Source: Exiguobacterium profundum
Lineage (GTDB): Bacteria; Bacillota; Bacilli; Exiguobacteriales; Exiguobacteriaceae
DNA: 64,000 nt
NCBI RefSeq assembly: GCF_001909285.1
Contig: NZ_MRSV01000001.1
Location: 347,057-411,056 of the forward strand
Direction of reading: 5' to 3'
Shown one piece after another: positions 8,557 to 17,912 of the stretch (position 1 is the stretch's first letter; each line of letters begins with the position of its first letter). The translations under genes were made by a program, and so were the position numbers. The notes under the pieces are model-generated. The model was not told the origin of the DNA. It searched no databases and saw only the letters and a list, made by a program, of their open reading frames with translations.

Positions 8557-8570
8557 AATATAGACATCAA
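8542..8570 (-). promoter_or_regulatory. Possible divergent promoter across CIRCE
   Basis: On the minus strand TTGATG and TGTATA are spaced by 17 bases and overlap the CIRCE palindrome. It would drive the candidate small RNA. Confidence 0.3.
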
Positions 8571-8583
8571 AAGGAGAACGATC

Positions 8584-10452
8584 ATGACAAAGAAACAGTT
8601 TCAAACGGAATCGAAACGAATTTTAGAGTTGATGGTCCACTCAATTTATACACATAAGGACATCTTCCTGCGTGAGCTCATCTCGAACGCGAGTGATGCC
8701 ATCGACAAGATGTATTATCGTGCCCTCTCAGACGAAAGCATCGAGTTCAACAAAGACGATTACTTCATCAAAATTGAACTCGACAAAGAAGCACGGACGA
8801 TCACGATTCGCGATACAGGGATTGGGATGACAGAAGAAGAACTCGAAACAAACCTCGGAATCATCGCCAAGAGCGGTTCACTCGCCATGAAACAGGCGAC
8901 GAAGATGGAAGAAGACCATAGCCTCATCGGTCAATTCGGGGTCGGGTTCTATTCCGCGTTCATGGTCGCTGACCGTGTGACCGTGCGGACTCGCTCGATT
9001 GACAGTGATCAAGGATACGTATGGGAGTCAGAAGGCACAGACGGCTATTCGATCGAGCCGACAGACAAAGCGGACATCGGTACAGAAATCACGCTCCACT
9101 TGAAGGCAGACACAGAAGATGATGCGTATTCGTCATTCCTCGAAGAATATGAGATCCGTTCACTCATCAAGAAGCATTCGGACTTCATCCGTTACCCAAT
9201 CAAACTGGATGTGACGAAACATCGTCAAAAAGAGGACTCAGAAGAGTATGAGGACTACAAGGAAGAAGAGACCGTCAACAGCATGGTTCCGATTTGGCTG
9301 AAGCGGAAGAGCGAACTCAAAGACGAGGATTATAAGGCGTTCTATCACGAGAAGCGCTACGGCTTTGATGAGCCACTCAAGCATCTTCACTTGAACGTCG
9401 ACGGGACGATTCGTTATCAATCAATCCTGTATATCCCGTCAACGGTTCCGTTCGACTATTACACGAAAGAATTCGAGAAAGGGCTCGAGCTCTACTCGAA
9501 CGGCGTGTTGATCATGGAGAAGTCACCAGACCTCTTGCCGGACTACTTCGGCTTCGTTAAAGGGATGGTCGACTCAGAAGACCTCTCCCTCAACATTTCC
9601 CGTGAAATGTTGCAGCAGGACCGCCAGCTTCGCGTGATCGCGAAGAACGTGAAGTCGAAAATCAAAGGCATGCTCGAGAAGATGCTCCAAAACGAGCGTG
9701 AGGACTATGAGAAGTTCTATGAGTCGTTCGGTCGCCAATTGAAGTTCGGCGTGTATGACCAGTTCGGCGCAGCCAAAGACGAATTGAAAGACTTGATTCT
9801 TTTCCATTCTTCTCACGAGAAGAAACTCGTTTCGCTCAAAGAGTACGTCGAGCGGATGAAAGAAGATCAGAAGTATATTTACTATGCGACAGGCGAATCG
9901 ATTCATCGCATCGACCTCTTGCCACAAGCAGAGCGCTTGAAAGAAGAAGGATACGAAATCCTCTACTTTACAGAAGAGATCGACGAGTTCGCCATCAAGA
10001 TGCTTCAGTCGTATGAAGACAAAGAATTCAAATCGATCGCGAGCGGCGATCTCGGTCTCGATGACGCGGAAGCGAAATCGCTCAACGAAGACAACCAAGA
10101 CTTGTTCGCATTCATGAAAGAAGAGCTCGGAGACCGCGTCAAAGAAGTGCGTGCCTCGACACGTCTCAAGTCGCATCCGGTTTGCTTGACGGTTGCGGGT
10201 GACGTCTCAATCGAGATGGAAAAGATTTTGAACGCAATGCCAAACGGCGGCGGCATGAAAGCGGAGAAAGTGCTCGAGGTGAATGCCGACCACGCCATCT
10301 TCCAGACGCTCCAACGTGTGTATAAAGAAGATGAAGCGAAAGCGAAACAATATACAGACCTCTTGTATCAACAAGCCCTCCTCATTGAAGGGTTACCGAT
10401 TGAAGATCCGGTAGCGTATTCGAATGCGGTGTGTGCGTTGATGGCGGAGTAA
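8584..10452 (+). CDS. htpG: Molecular chaperone HtpG (Hsp90)
   Basis: This 622-residue cytosolic Hsp90 homologue uses ATP to help fold or remodel client proteins. The N-terminal GHKL ATPase domain shows [12 protein letters not shown] near residue 30, [11 protein letters not shown] near 80 and [11 protein letters not shown] near 116. The middle and C-terminal dimerisation domains are complete. AAGGAG precedes the ATG at 8584. A sigma-A promoter and a CIRCE element lie directly upstream, so HrcA control is likely; Bacillus subtilis htpG is known not to be a CIRCE gene. It is monocistronic. Confidence 0.97.
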   Translation: MTKKQFQTESKRILELMVHSIYTHKDIFLRELISNASDAIDKMYYRALSDESIEFNKDDYFIKIELDKEARTITIRDTGIGMTEEELETNLGIIAKSGSLAMKQATKMEEDHSLIGQFGVGFYSAFMVADRVTVRTRSIDSDQGYVWESEGTDGYSIEPTDKADIGTEITLHLKADTEDDAYSSFLEEYEIRSLIKKHSDFIRYPIKLDVTKHRQKEDSEEYEDYKEEETVNSMVPIWLKRKSELKDEDYKAFYHEKRYGFDEPLKHLHLNVDGTIRYQSILYIPSTVPFDYYTKEFEKGLELYSNGVLIMEKSPDLLPDYFGFVKGMVDSEDLSLNISREMLQQDRQLRVIAKNVKSKIKGMLEKMLQNEREDYEKFYESFGRQLKFGVYDQFGAAKDELKDLILFHSSHEKKLVSLKEYVERMKEDQKYIYYATGESIHRIDLLPQAERLKEEGYEILYFTEEIDEFAIKMLQSYEDKEFKSIASGDLGLDDAEAKSLNEDNQDLFAFMKEELGDRVKEVRASTRLKSHPVCLTVAGDVSIEMEKILNAMPNGGGMKAEKVLEVNADHAIFQTLQRVYKEDEAKAKQYTDLLYQQALLIEGLPIEDPVAYSNAVCALMAE

Positions 10453-10463
10453 CTCTAAATAGC

Positions 10464-10508
10464 AAATGCCCTCATCTGAATGAAAATGTCATTCAGATGA
10501 GGGCATTT
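10464..10508. terminator. Bidirectional 20-bp hairpin terminator
   Basis: A perfect 20-bp stem with a 5-base loop ends both htpG and the convergent methyltransferase gene. Confidence 0.9.
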
Positions 10509-10511
10509 AAA

Positions 10512-11846
10512 TTATTTAAAGTTATTGTACGTCCCTAACAATTGCATCTGCTTCACTTCATGCAACAGGCTCTTTTCATCCTCTTGCTCATGAATCTCCG
10601 CAATTCGATGGCCCATCCGCTCAATCAATCCGACGACGAGGGCATTCCCCATTGTGAAATATCGCTTGCGGTCTGTCATAGTCGCGGTCCATCCGTATGG
10701 GAAGCCATTCAATCCCTCGCATTCTTCCGGACGCAAATAGCGCAATTTTTTCGTATGTGGATCTTCGATGACATGGCTTGAACGGTTGCACGTTCCTTCG
10801 CTCGTCAACATCGTTCTACCTGGAAGGTCTAGCGAATCTGGATAGGACATGCCTCCTTCAGCATAGACATAGACGTGACCGCTCGCAGAAGTACGTTCGA
10901 TTTTTTTCGGCCCCTTCATGTAAGCCAATTCCTCTTTTTCCGTACGTCCAGATTTTTTAACCTTCTCTGTATCCAGATAATAGTGTTCCGGAGCAGGACC
11001 AAACTGCTCATAGACCTCTCGAACGACTTGACCGAGCGTCTTAGGTGTTTCGCGAACCGGGAGCGTCTCAAGCGTCGTCACTTGATCCCCCGTCATGACA
11101 CCCGCATTTCGATAAGTCGCAGAGAATGTGTCCGAGATTTCAACGATGTCTTTCGGCAACTCGAACGTCGAACCTGGATGCTTCTCGCTCGTCATCTCCA
11201 TGACCGGGAAAGTCGGTGCAAAGAATCCGTCTTTCAACAACCACTGCTCAGGGTTCGCTTTCCCCGCTCGGGTTGAATGCTTCAAATCTGCTCGCGTCGC
11301 AAAGATGAAGATGCGGCGGCGGCGTTGCGCAAACCCATAGTCTGCTGCATTGATAACCCGCCACTCGACCGTATATCCTTGATCGGCAAACGCACGAAGC
11401 ATGACACTGAAGTCACGCCCTCTTTGCTTCGCAGGTGACTTCATTAGGCGATCGACATTCTCGAGTAAGACGTAAGGCGGCTTTTCCTGTTCGATGATAT
11501 TCATGATTTCCCAGAACAAGACACCCTTCTTCCCTTGAATCCCTTGCTCATTCTTCAAGCTACGTGACACGCTATAGTCTTGGCACGGGAAGCCCCCCAC
11601 AAGTAAATGGTGTGGTCCTGCTTCCATCCATGACAGCGCGATATCCTCATTTACGTGTTGGCCACGCCCTTTAAAACGTTCAGCATAGCAATCAAAGGCC
11701 GGTTGTACCTTCGTCGCCGGCTCCCACTGATTGCCCCAAACCACATCGAATTTGTCAGATGTAGGCTCGGCATTCACATCTTTGATTCCTTCAAGCGCGA
11801 TGCGGAAACCTCCTACACCGGCAAATAACTCAACTACTTTAATCAA
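10512..11846 (-). CDS. DNA (cytosine-5) methyltransferase, probable GATC specificity
   Basis: This 444-residue enzyme methylates carbon 5 of cytosine in a short DNA site. Motif I is VELFAGVGGFR at the N-terminus, motif IV with the catalytic Cys is GGFPCQDYSV near residue 90, motif VI is ENVDR near 145, and the late motifs include MGNALVVGL near the C-terminus. It starts at a TTG (11846) six bases after AAGGGTG, giving the usual M-x-KVVELFAG opening; an in-frame GTG lies three codons earlier. The divergent Sau3AI-like gene suggests it protects GATC sites. Confidence 0.92.
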   Translation of the reverse strand: MIKVVELFAGVGGFRIALEGIKDVNAEPTSDKFDVVWGNQWEPATKVQPAFDCYAERFKGRGQHVNEDIALSWMEAGPHHLLVGGFPCQDYSVSRSLKNEQGIQGKKGVLFWEIMNIIEQEKPPYVLLENVDRLMKSPAKQRGRDFSVMLRAFADQGYTVEWRVINAADYGFAQRRRRIFIFATRADLKHSTRAGKANPEQWLLKDGFFAPTFPVMEMTSEKHPGSTFELPKDIVEISDTFSATYRNAGVMTGDQVTTLETLPVRETPKTLGQVVREVYEQFGPAPEHYYLDTEKVKKSGRTEKEELAYMKGPKKIERTSASGHVYVYAEGGMSYPDSLDLPGRTMLTSEGTCNRSSHVIEDPHTKKLRYLRPEECEGLNGFPYGWTATMTDRKRYFTMGNALVVGLIERMGHRIAEIHEQEDEKSLLHEVKQMQLLGTYNNFK

Positions 11847-12005
11847 TGGGAACACCCTTTCGTATTTTCTATCTTAAATTTACGCTATTTTAGGTCCTAT
11901 CACAACCGAACTAGCTCGATGAAATTAGTTTAACAGAAAAGGTGAATGGGATCAACAACTACGTTATACTCATCTTATATATGTAAATTTATAGGAGGTA
12001 TTCGA

Positions 12006-13376
12006 TTGCGTTACGAAACGATTCAAGAACTAATGGATAAGGCAAGAGAGGCCGAGGGAAAGACATTCGGCGAGATTGACACGACCGGACGGATTAAAAA
12101 TGTTCGCTCCAAGGGGTCACTCGGTCACATTATTGAAGAGAGCCATTTCGGATACCCAATCAATTCAGATGCCCGACCAGACTTTGAGGAACTTGGTATC
12201 GAGTTAAAGGTCACTCCTTTCAAAAAAAACAAAAATGGTACATATTCTTCAAAAGAACGACTCGTCTTGAATATGATTGATTACCATAGCGAGCATAGAT
12301 ACTCGTTTGAAACTTCAAGCTTTTTATCGAAAGCCACAAGTATGCTCATCATGCTCTATCAATATGAGCCTGAGATTCCAATGGATGACTACCGTATCTA
12401 TAAAGCCTTCTTAAACGAGTTCTCGGAGGAAGATTTAGCCGTGATGCGACAAGATTGGGAAACAATCGTTACCAAAATCAAGAGTGGAGAGGCTCATCTC
12501 ATTTCGGAGGCAGATACGATGTATCTGTCCGCCTGTACAAAAGGGGCGAACGGTTCGATTGTACGTACTCAACCCTTCTCAGATGAACCTGCCAAGCCGC
12601 GCGCCTTCTCTTTGAAAGCATCCTATATGTCCGGATTGGTTCGAAAATATTTAACACCGGAACTAATGGAATCTATCGCGAACCAAGGTGAGTTAAACGA
12701 AATGTCTATCGAGGAACTTCTCGAAACCCGACTCTCAGCACACTATGGCAAGACACTGATTGATTTATGTGAAGAAACGAAAGTTCCATACAACCCTAGA
12801 AACAAGGCGATGATTCCTCATGTCATGGCCAAACTGTTAGGAGTGCAAAAGACAGACCTTTCCGGTATCGAAGAATTTGCGAAGGCAAACATCAAGTTCA
12901 AAACGATCGCACGCGAACCTGACGGAAAGATTCGCGAACATATGTCGTTCGGCAAGGTCAATTTTGAAAACCTATGCCAAAGCGACTGGGAAGATTCAGA
13001 CCTATATGACACATTCGCAGAACAGAAATATCTTTTCTTAGAATTTCAATATGACGAAGAATACGTCCCGAAGAAAAAGCGAATCCCTCGCTTTGTAGGC
13101 ATTCGACTCTGGAACATGCCACTCGAGACAATCGATGGCGAACTATATGAGATGTGGTCCGAAGCTCGAAAGGTCGTAATAGAAGGGGTTGAGCTGATTC
13201 CCATGAAAAATAGAATAAAGAACAACCTGCCCGGATCAAAATTTAACCAAGTCGCACATGTACGTTCAAAAGGTGCGGATGGAGATGACAAAATCCGCCT
13301 CCCCGATGGACAATGGATCACAAAGCAGGCGTTTTGGTTAGACCGAAACTACATTCAGCAGATTTTAGACGCTTAA
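12006..13376 (+). CDS. Sau3AI-family type II restriction endonuclease
   Basis: This 456-residue protein matches the Sau3AI/MutH family; Sau3AI cuts before GATC and is of similar length (about 490 residues). The N-terminal MutH-type catalytic domain shows the conserved E of GSLGHIIEE near residue 40 and the D-(x)n-E-x-K core ARPDFEELGIELKVTP near 60. A second, MutH-like C-terminal half (about 230-456) lacks an obvious active site, as in Sau3AI. The TTG at 12006 follows AGGAGGT by six bases. It is divergent from its predicted methyltransferase and followed by vsr. Confidence 0.88.
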   Translation: MRYETIQELMDKAREAEGKTFGEIDTTGRIKNVRSKGSLGHIIEESHFGYPINSDARPDFEELGIELKVTPFKKNKNGTYSSKERLVLNMIDYHSEHRYSFETSSFLSKATSMLIMLYQYEPEIPMDDYRIYKAFLNEFSEEDLAVMRQDWETIVTKIKSGEAHLISEADTMYLSACTKGANGSIVRTQPFSDEPAKPRAFSLKASYMSGLVRKYLTPELMESIANQGELNEMSIEELLETRLSAHYGKTLIDLCEETKVPYNPRNKAMIPHVMAKLLGVQKTDLSGIEEFAKANIKFKTIAREPDGKIREHMSFGKVNFENLCQSDWEDSDLYDTFAEQKYLFLEFQYDEEYVPKKKRIPRFVGIRLWNMPLETIDGELYEMWSEARKVVIEGVELIPMKNRIKNNLPGSKFNQVAHVRSKGADGDDKIRLPDGQWITKQAFWLDRNYIQQILDA

Positions 13377-13431
13377 CATGAGTACTTCTCTCCCTACAGT
13401 GGAATCTTCCTAGTAGAGGGAGGTGAGGGAT

Positions 13432-13878
13432 ATGGCCAAAAACGTACCGAAAGCATCGAGTCCAGCCGTGTTCAAGACGATGAGCGGCAACCGTGGAAAA
13501 GATACGAAGATGGAAGTCAAAGTCAGAAAAGCGCTGTGGGCGGCCGGATACCGGTACCGCAAGAACAATCGCAAACTTTACGGGACCCCCGACATCTCGT
13601 TCCCGGGATTACGCGTCGTCGTATTTCTGGATTCTTGCTATTGGCACGGCTGTCCCCTCCACTTCAAATTGCCGAAGACGAATGCCGATTTTTGGCGTCA
13701 AAAGATCGGACGTAACATCGAACGCGATGCCGACGTCACACAACATTATGTAGAAGAAGGTTGGGTCATTCTTCGATTTTGGGAACACCAGGTCAATGAT
13801 GATTTTGATCATGTCATCTATACCATCACTCATTTTGTTGATATGGCCAAGCAAAACCGACACATACGAAGTGGCTGA
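13432..13878 (+). CDS. vsr: Very short patch repair endonuclease (Vsr)
   Basis: This 148-residue endonuclease nicks DNA at T:G mismatches that arise when 5-methylcytosine deaminates, limiting mutation at methylated sites. The family signature appears as MSGNRGKDTKMEVKVRKAL near residue 18, the catalytic Asp and zinc ligands in FLDSCYWHGCPLH near 66, and NADFWRQKIGRN near 85. AGGGAGGTG lies six bases before the ATG at 13432; an in-frame GTG is three codons earlier. It follows the Sau3AI-like gene by about 55 bases and is probably co-transcribed. Confidence 0.93.
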   Translation: MAKNVPKASSPAVFKTMSGNRGKDTKMEVKVRKALWAAGYRYRKNNRKLYGTPDISFPGLRVVVFLDSCYWHGCPLHFKLPKTNADFWRQKIGRNIERDADVTQHYVEEGWVILRFWEHQVNDDFDHVIYTITHFVDMAKQNRHIRSG

Positions 13879-13891
13879 GATTAAAAGTACA

Positions 13892-14581
13892 TCAGTCTAA
13901 ATCTTCATCGAACATCGGTTCATGATAGGTCTCAGTCGTTTCATCGACAAGCAGGTTCGCGTAGAATTCCTCTACGCGACCTCTTTTTTCGCCTTTTTCA
14001 TTTAAATATTCAACGATTTTGAATGTATCAGGTGCTTCAAGTCCGATAATGACGATCGGTACGGTGAGTTGCGTGTTTAACGGCTTCAAATGGTGCACAT
14101 ATTTCTCATACGTCCCAATGGCTCCATCGAAGTTGCCGGCTCTCTGCAAACGCTGAGTCGCACAGATGATGACCCCAATCCGTGTTTGAATTGCCTTTTC
14201 GACATGGTTCAGTTCGCTTGCGATGACCGGTTTCAATAAGTTCCAAGCGATTGTACCTGCATGGTTGAATCCGACTTCTAGTGAGATATTGTCTTTAGCG
14301 AAATCAAGACGCCACACATTCTCCGAATAGTCACGATCCTGAAAAATCGGACTTTCGCTCATCCATCCTCTTCTCAAAAACTCCAGTCTGAATAGTTCAT
14401 TCAAAGCCTTTGATAGACTCTTGTTCTTTTTAGCATATTTTTCATTAAATGTTTTGATGATGTCGTCGTCGCTGATTGACTGAATGATGTCATGAATCTC
14501 TGTCCAAATCTCCTTGAACTCTTCATCGTTCTTCAATATCGTCTCACCGAATCGATGAGAATGGACTCTATATTTCATCAT
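13892..14581 (-). CDS. BglII/BstYI-like restriction endonuclease
   Basis: This 229-residue protein resembles the BglII/BstYI type II family in length and layout. The core WRLDFAKDNISLEVGFNH near residue 95 aligns with the BglII active-site strand pair, followed by a conserved SELNHVEKA helix and a hydrophobic strand (IGVIICAT). BglII cuts AGATCT and BstYI cuts RGATCY, both containing GATC. The last catalytic position, Gln in BglII as I recall it, is Gly here. It is convergent with vsr, 13 bases apart, with no methyltransferase of its own. Confidence 0.6.
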   Translation of the reverse strand: MMKYRVHSHRFGETILKNDEEFKEIWTEIHDIIQSISDDDIIKTFNEKYAKKNKSLSKALNELFRLEFLRRGWMSESPIFQDRDYSENVWRLDFAKDNISLEVGFNHAGTIAWNLLKPVIASELNHVEKAIQTRIGVIICATQRLQRAGNFDGAIGTYEKYVHHLKPLNTQLTVPIVIIGLEAPDTFKIVEYLNEKGEKRGRVEEFYANLLVDETTETYHEPMFDEDLD

Positions 14582-14896
14582 AAATCCCCTGTCTGTAAAT
14601 GATAATCACGAACAGAAAGACGAGAATAACAATCTGCTCTCCATCTTTCAAACAAGTTTGTGACTCATTTAATATTTTGTAAAGATACTACTTATCGAAA
14701 GAAAATACACCCTCATTGTAATCGTTTTCTTCATTGATATTAAGCTAATCATAAATAATTATGAGTTATTTCAACACATTTCAAAGCATGCAAACGCCTT
14801 GACAATTTCAGCTCGTTATATGAAGTTAGTATTACATTATAATTATTCTAGTCGAGATAGAAACGCTAGAGTAAAAAAACAAGGAGGACATAACCC
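14582..14896. other. Regulatory gap upstream of ahpC
   Basis: This 315-base AT-rich gap holds no convincing reading frame. It contains a 6-bp inverted repeat TCATAA/TTATGA at 14749-14764, a TTGACA at 14799-14804, and the PerR-like box listed separately. Confidence 0.6.
14837..14851 (+). promoter_or_regulatory. PerR-like box over the ahpC -10 region
   Basis: TTATAATTATTCTAG differs from the Per box TTATAATNATTATAA at two positions. It overlaps a TATAAT at 14838-14843, so PerR binding would block RNA polymerase. Peroxide control of ahpC by PerR is well established in Bacilli. Confidence 0.6.
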
Positions 14897-15460
14897 ATGT
14901 CATTAATCGGCAAAGAAGTACTACCATTCAAAGCACAAGCATTCCAAACAGGTGAATTCCTCGAAGTTACAGAGAACGACCTTAAAGGTAAATGGAGCGT
15001 TGTCTGCTTCTACCCAGCTGACTTCACATTCGTCTGCCCAACTGAACTTGAAGACCTTCAAAACGAGTACGCTACACTTAAAAACCTCGGTGTAGAAGTT
15101 TACTCTGTCTCTACAGACACACACTTCACACATAAAGCTTGGCACGAAACATCTGAGAAAATCGGAAAGATCGAGTACATCATGATTGGTGACCCATCAC
15201 ACGTCATCTCACGCAACTTCGACGTCTTGAACGAAGAAGACGGCCTCGCAGACCGTGGTACATTCATCATCGACCCAGACGGTGTCATCCAAACTGTCGA
15301 AATCAACGCTGGCGGCATCGGCCGTGACGCGAGCACACTCGTCAACAAAGTCAAAGCAGCACAATACGTACGCAACAATCCAGGCGAAGTCTGCCCAGCG
15401 AAATGGGAAGAGGGTTCTGAAACACTCCGCCCAAGCCTTGACCTCGTCGGTAAATTGTAA
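14897..15460 (+). CDS. ahpC: Alkyl hydroperoxide reductase subunit C
   Basis: This 187-residue typical 2-Cys peroxiredoxin reduces hydrogen peroxide and organic peroxides. The peroxidatic Cys is in DFTFVCPTE near residue 47 and the resolving Cys in GEVCPAKW near 166. Its length is exactly that of the family. AAGGAGG lies upstream of the ATG at 14897. The gene is 11 bases before ahpF, its reductase, and shows the biased codon use of a highly expressed gene. Confidence 0.97.
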   Translation: MSLIGKEVLPFKAQAFQTGEFLEVTENDLKGKWSVVCFYPADFTFVCPTELEDLQNEYATLKNLGVEVYSVSTDTHFTHKAWHETSEKIGKIEYIMIGDPSHVISRNFDVLNEEDGLADRGTFIIDPDGVIQTVEINAGGIGRDASTLVNKVKAAQYVRNNPGEVCPAKWEEGSETLRPSLDLVGKL

Positions 15461-15471
15461 GGAGCGATTGC

Positions 15472-16995
15472 ATGTTAGAAGCAGCGATTAAACAACAGCT
15501 CGACCAATATCTCCAGCTCATGGAGGGCGATGTCGTCCTCCGTGTGAGCGCTGGGGAAGACAAAGTCTCAAACGAGATGCTCGAGCTCGTCAACGAACTC
15601 GCCAGCATGTCATCACGCATCTCGGTCGAACGCGCGACACTCGAGCGTACACCGAGCTTCAGCGTGAATCGTCCATCCGAAGAGACAGGAATCGTCTTCG
15701 CGGGGATTCCACTCGGACATGAGTTCACATCACTCGTCCTCGCCCTCCTCCAAGTGAGCGGGCGCGCACCGAAAGTCGATGCGGACACAATCAAACAGAT
15801 CCAAAACATCGAAGGCACGTATCACTTCGAGTCGTACATCAGTCTCAGCTGCCACAACTGTCCTGACGTCGTGCAAGCGCTAAACGTCATGAGCGTTCTC
15901 AATTCGAACATCACGCACACGATGATCGATGGAGCCGCGTTCAAGGATGAAGTGGAAGCAAAAGAAATCATGGCTGTCCCGACGGTCTTCTTGAACGGAG
16001 AATCGTTCGGTAACGGTCGGATGTCACTCGAAGAGATCTTGGCGAAACTCGGTACAGGTCCTGACGCGTCTGCGTTTTCGGACAAAGACCCGTATGACGT
16101 CCTCGTCGTAGGTGGCGGTCCAGCGGGTGCAAGTGCAGCCGTATACGCGGCTCGTAAAGGAATCCGTACCGGAATCATCGCGGAGCGCTTCGGTGGCCAA
16201 GTGATGGACACGATGGGGATTGAGAACTTCATCGGTACTGCTTATACAGAAGGTCCAAAGCTTGTCGCCAGTCTAGAAGAGCACGTCAAAGAGTACGGCA
16301 TCGATGTCATGAACCTTCAACGCGCGAAGCGTCTTGAGAAAAAGGACCTCGTCGAGATCGAACTCGAGAACGGTGCTGTCTTGAAGAGTAAGAGTGTCAT
16401 CCTCTCGACCGGTGCACGCTGGCGTAACGTCAACGTCCCAGGTGAGGCGGAGTTCAAAAACAAAGGGGTCGCTTACTGCCCGCACTGTGACGGTCCTCTC
16501 TTCGAAGGGAAACGTGTCGCGGTCATCGGTGGCGGTAACTCTGGGATCGAAGCGGCCATCGACCTCGCAGGAATCGTCAAGCACGTAACGGTCCTCGAGT
16601 TCGCTCCTGAACTCAAGGCTGACCAAGTGCTACAAGATCGTCTTCACAGCCTCCCGAACGTGACTGTCATCACGAACGCTCAGACGACAGAAATCACGGG
16701 TACGGACAAAGTGAACGGCATCTCGTATGTGTCTCGTGAGACGAACGAGTCACATCATGTCGAACTTGAAGGCGTCTTCGTCCAAATCGGCCTCGTCCCG
16801 AACACGGACTGGCTCGACTCGGTCGAACGCAACAACTTCGGGGAAATCGTCGTCGACCGTCACGGCGCGACGAACGTCCCAGGTGTGTTCGCGGCAGGAG
16901 ACTGCACGAACAGCGCCTACAAACAAATCATCATCTCGATGGGTTCTGGTGCGACAGCCGCACTCGGCGCCTTCGACTACATGATTCGCAACTAA
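15472..16995 (+). CDS. ahpF: Alkyl hydroperoxide reductase subunit F
   Basis: This 507-residue flavoprotein passes electrons from NADH through FAD and disulfides to AhpC. The N-terminal tandem thioredoxin-fold domain carries SCHNCPD near residue 128. The reductase part shows the FAD motif [10 protein letters not shown] near 214, the redox pair YCPHCDG near 340, the NADH motif [11 protein letters not shown] near 353, and the second FAD motif GVFAAGDCT near 475. GGAGCG lies upstream of the ATG at 15472. It forms an operon with ahpC that ends at the following terminator. Confidence 0.97.
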   Translation: MLEAAIKQQLDQYLQLMEGDVVLRVSAGEDKVSNEMLELVNELASMSSRISVERATLERTPSFSVNRPSEETGIVFAGIPLGHEFTSLVLALLQVSGRAPKVDADTIKQIQNIEGTYHFESYISLSCHNCPDVVQALNVMSVLNSNITHTMIDGAAFKDEVEAKEIMAVPTVFLNGESFGNGRMSLEEILAKLGTGPDASAFSDKDPYDVLVVGGGPAGASAAVYAARKGIRTGIIAERFGGQVMDTMGIENFIGTAYTEGPKLVASLEEHVKEYGIDVMNLQRAKRLEKKDLVEIELENGAVLKSKSVILSTGARWRNVNVPGEAEFKNKGVAYCPHCDGPLFEGKRVAVIGGGNSGIEAAIDLAGIVKHVTVLEFAPELKADQVLQDRLHSLPNVTVITNAQTTEITGTDKVNGISYVSRETNESHHVELEGVFVQIGLVPNTDWLDSVERNNFGEIVVDRHGATNVPGVFAAGDCTNSAYKQIIISMGSGATAALGAFDYMIRN

Positions 16996-16998
16996 CAC

Positions 16999-17036
16999 AA
17001 AGACTCGCCCTCTATCATGAGAGCGAGTCTTTTTTT
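16999..17036 (+). terminator. ahpCF terminator
   Basis: AAAGACTCGC pairs with GCGAGTCTTT, followed by a run of T on the plus strand. The convergent small membrane gene ends inside it. Confidence 0.85.
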
Positions 17037-17409
17037 ACAGTTCAAACGTCTTTCCCGAGTCCGGGATGAATAAAATCGAGTCTCCGCTCTCCGTTTCAAA
17101 TCGATAGCCCACTCGAGGAGAGAATGGATTCCATTCTCCTCCGGTCGTCGGAACGCTTTCCACGTACGTCACGTCATTGTACGTTTTGCTCAACATCTCT
17201 TCTGCCTCAGCTAACGAGTAGCTCGGAATCGAAAGCAAAATCGCCGCCCCTACACTCATCACTCCGACCGACGCCGCCCAAAGAGTCGATGTCGGCTTTC
17301 GAAACTGTGCCAAGACTAGCAGCATGATGATCCAGCCAATCGGCACTCCAAACGTCGCCGCATGCCCATACCATTGCTCATTGATCGTCAATAAACTGGC
17401 GATCACCAC
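17035..17409 (-). CDS. Hypothetical membrane-anchored protein
   Basis: This 124-residue protein has two or three hydrophobic segments in its first 65 residues and a soluble C-terminal half rich in aromatic and acidic residues. No family is recognised. GGAGGTG lies almost on top of the GTG at 17409, so the true start may be the next GTG or a downstream codon. It is convergent with ahpF and shares its terminator region. Confidence 0.5.
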   Translation of the reverse strand: MVIASLLTINEQWYGHAATFGVPIGWIIMLLVLAQFRKPTSTLWAASVGVMSVGAAILLSIPSYSLAEAEEMLSKTYNDVTYVESVPTTGGEWNPFSPRVGYRFETESGDSILFIPDSGKTFEL

Positions 17410-17518
17410 ACCTCCAAGAATCCACCATCACTTCATGAACATCACCTCCTCTTTATTATCCCAAAATCAGGAAATGACTCAACATCTTTTATTCACATTG
17501 ATGTATGATAACTTATAG

Positions 17519-17531
17519 TGTATGATATACA
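17519..17531. promoter_or_regulatory. Possible PadR operator
   Basis: TGTATGATATACA is a palindrome with 5-bp arms, and GTATGATA also occurs 18 bases earlier as a direct repeat. It lies 34 bases upstream of the PadR gene, where PadR regulators usually bind. Confidence 0.35.
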
Positions 17532-17564
17532 GTATAAAGATAAACGAATGAAGGAGGCGAAAAA

Positions 17565-17912
17565 ATGTCTGATGTAAAAGCCTCGTTGGTGACGGAGTTG
17601 CGGCGCGGCACATTGACGATTGCGGTGCTCAGTCAGTTGAAGACACCCCAATACGGCTATTCTCTCGTTCAAGCACTGCTAGATGCCGATATCAACATTG
17701 ATCAAAGTACGCTCTACCCGCTCTTGCGTCGACTTGAAAAACAAGGACTCGTCACGAGTTCCTGGGATACGACAGAGAGTCGACCACGCAAGTACTACGT
17801 GCTCAGCTCGGATGGGATGGACATTTTGAATGAGTTGTACGTGGAATGGATGAACATGTCGAAAACGTTGACCCGTCTAATTGAAGGAGGAAATGATCAT
17901 GAATCTTCGTGA
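17565..17912 (+). CDS. PadR family transcriptional regulator
   Basis: This 115-residue winged-helix regulator shows the family core RRGTLTIAVLSQL near residue 10, YGYSLVQALLDADINI, the recognition segment STLYPLLRRLEKQGLVTSSW near 45, and RPRKYYVLS. AAGGAGGCG precedes the ATG at 17565. Its last 14 bases overlap the start of the next gene, a HAAS-domain membrane protein; that pair is a common arrangement in which PadR controls the membrane partner. Confidence 0.9.
   Translation: MSDVKASLVTELRRGTLTIAVLSQLKTPQYGYSLVQALLDADINIDQSTLYPLLRRLEKQGLVTSSWDTTESRPRKYYVLSSDGMDILNELYVEWMNMSKTLTRLIEGGNDHESS

Noticed and set aside
9574..10176. 200-codon minus-strand frame opposite htpG
   Set aside because: Antisense to a conserved chaperone gene; the composition is that of a mirrored Glu/Lys-rich protein, with no ribosome site.
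14749..14764. TCATAA/TTATGA inverted repeat as a second PerR or Fur site
   Set aside because: The arms fit AT-rich chance and the match to either consensus is weaker than the box at 14837-14851; it lies too far upstream to place confidently.
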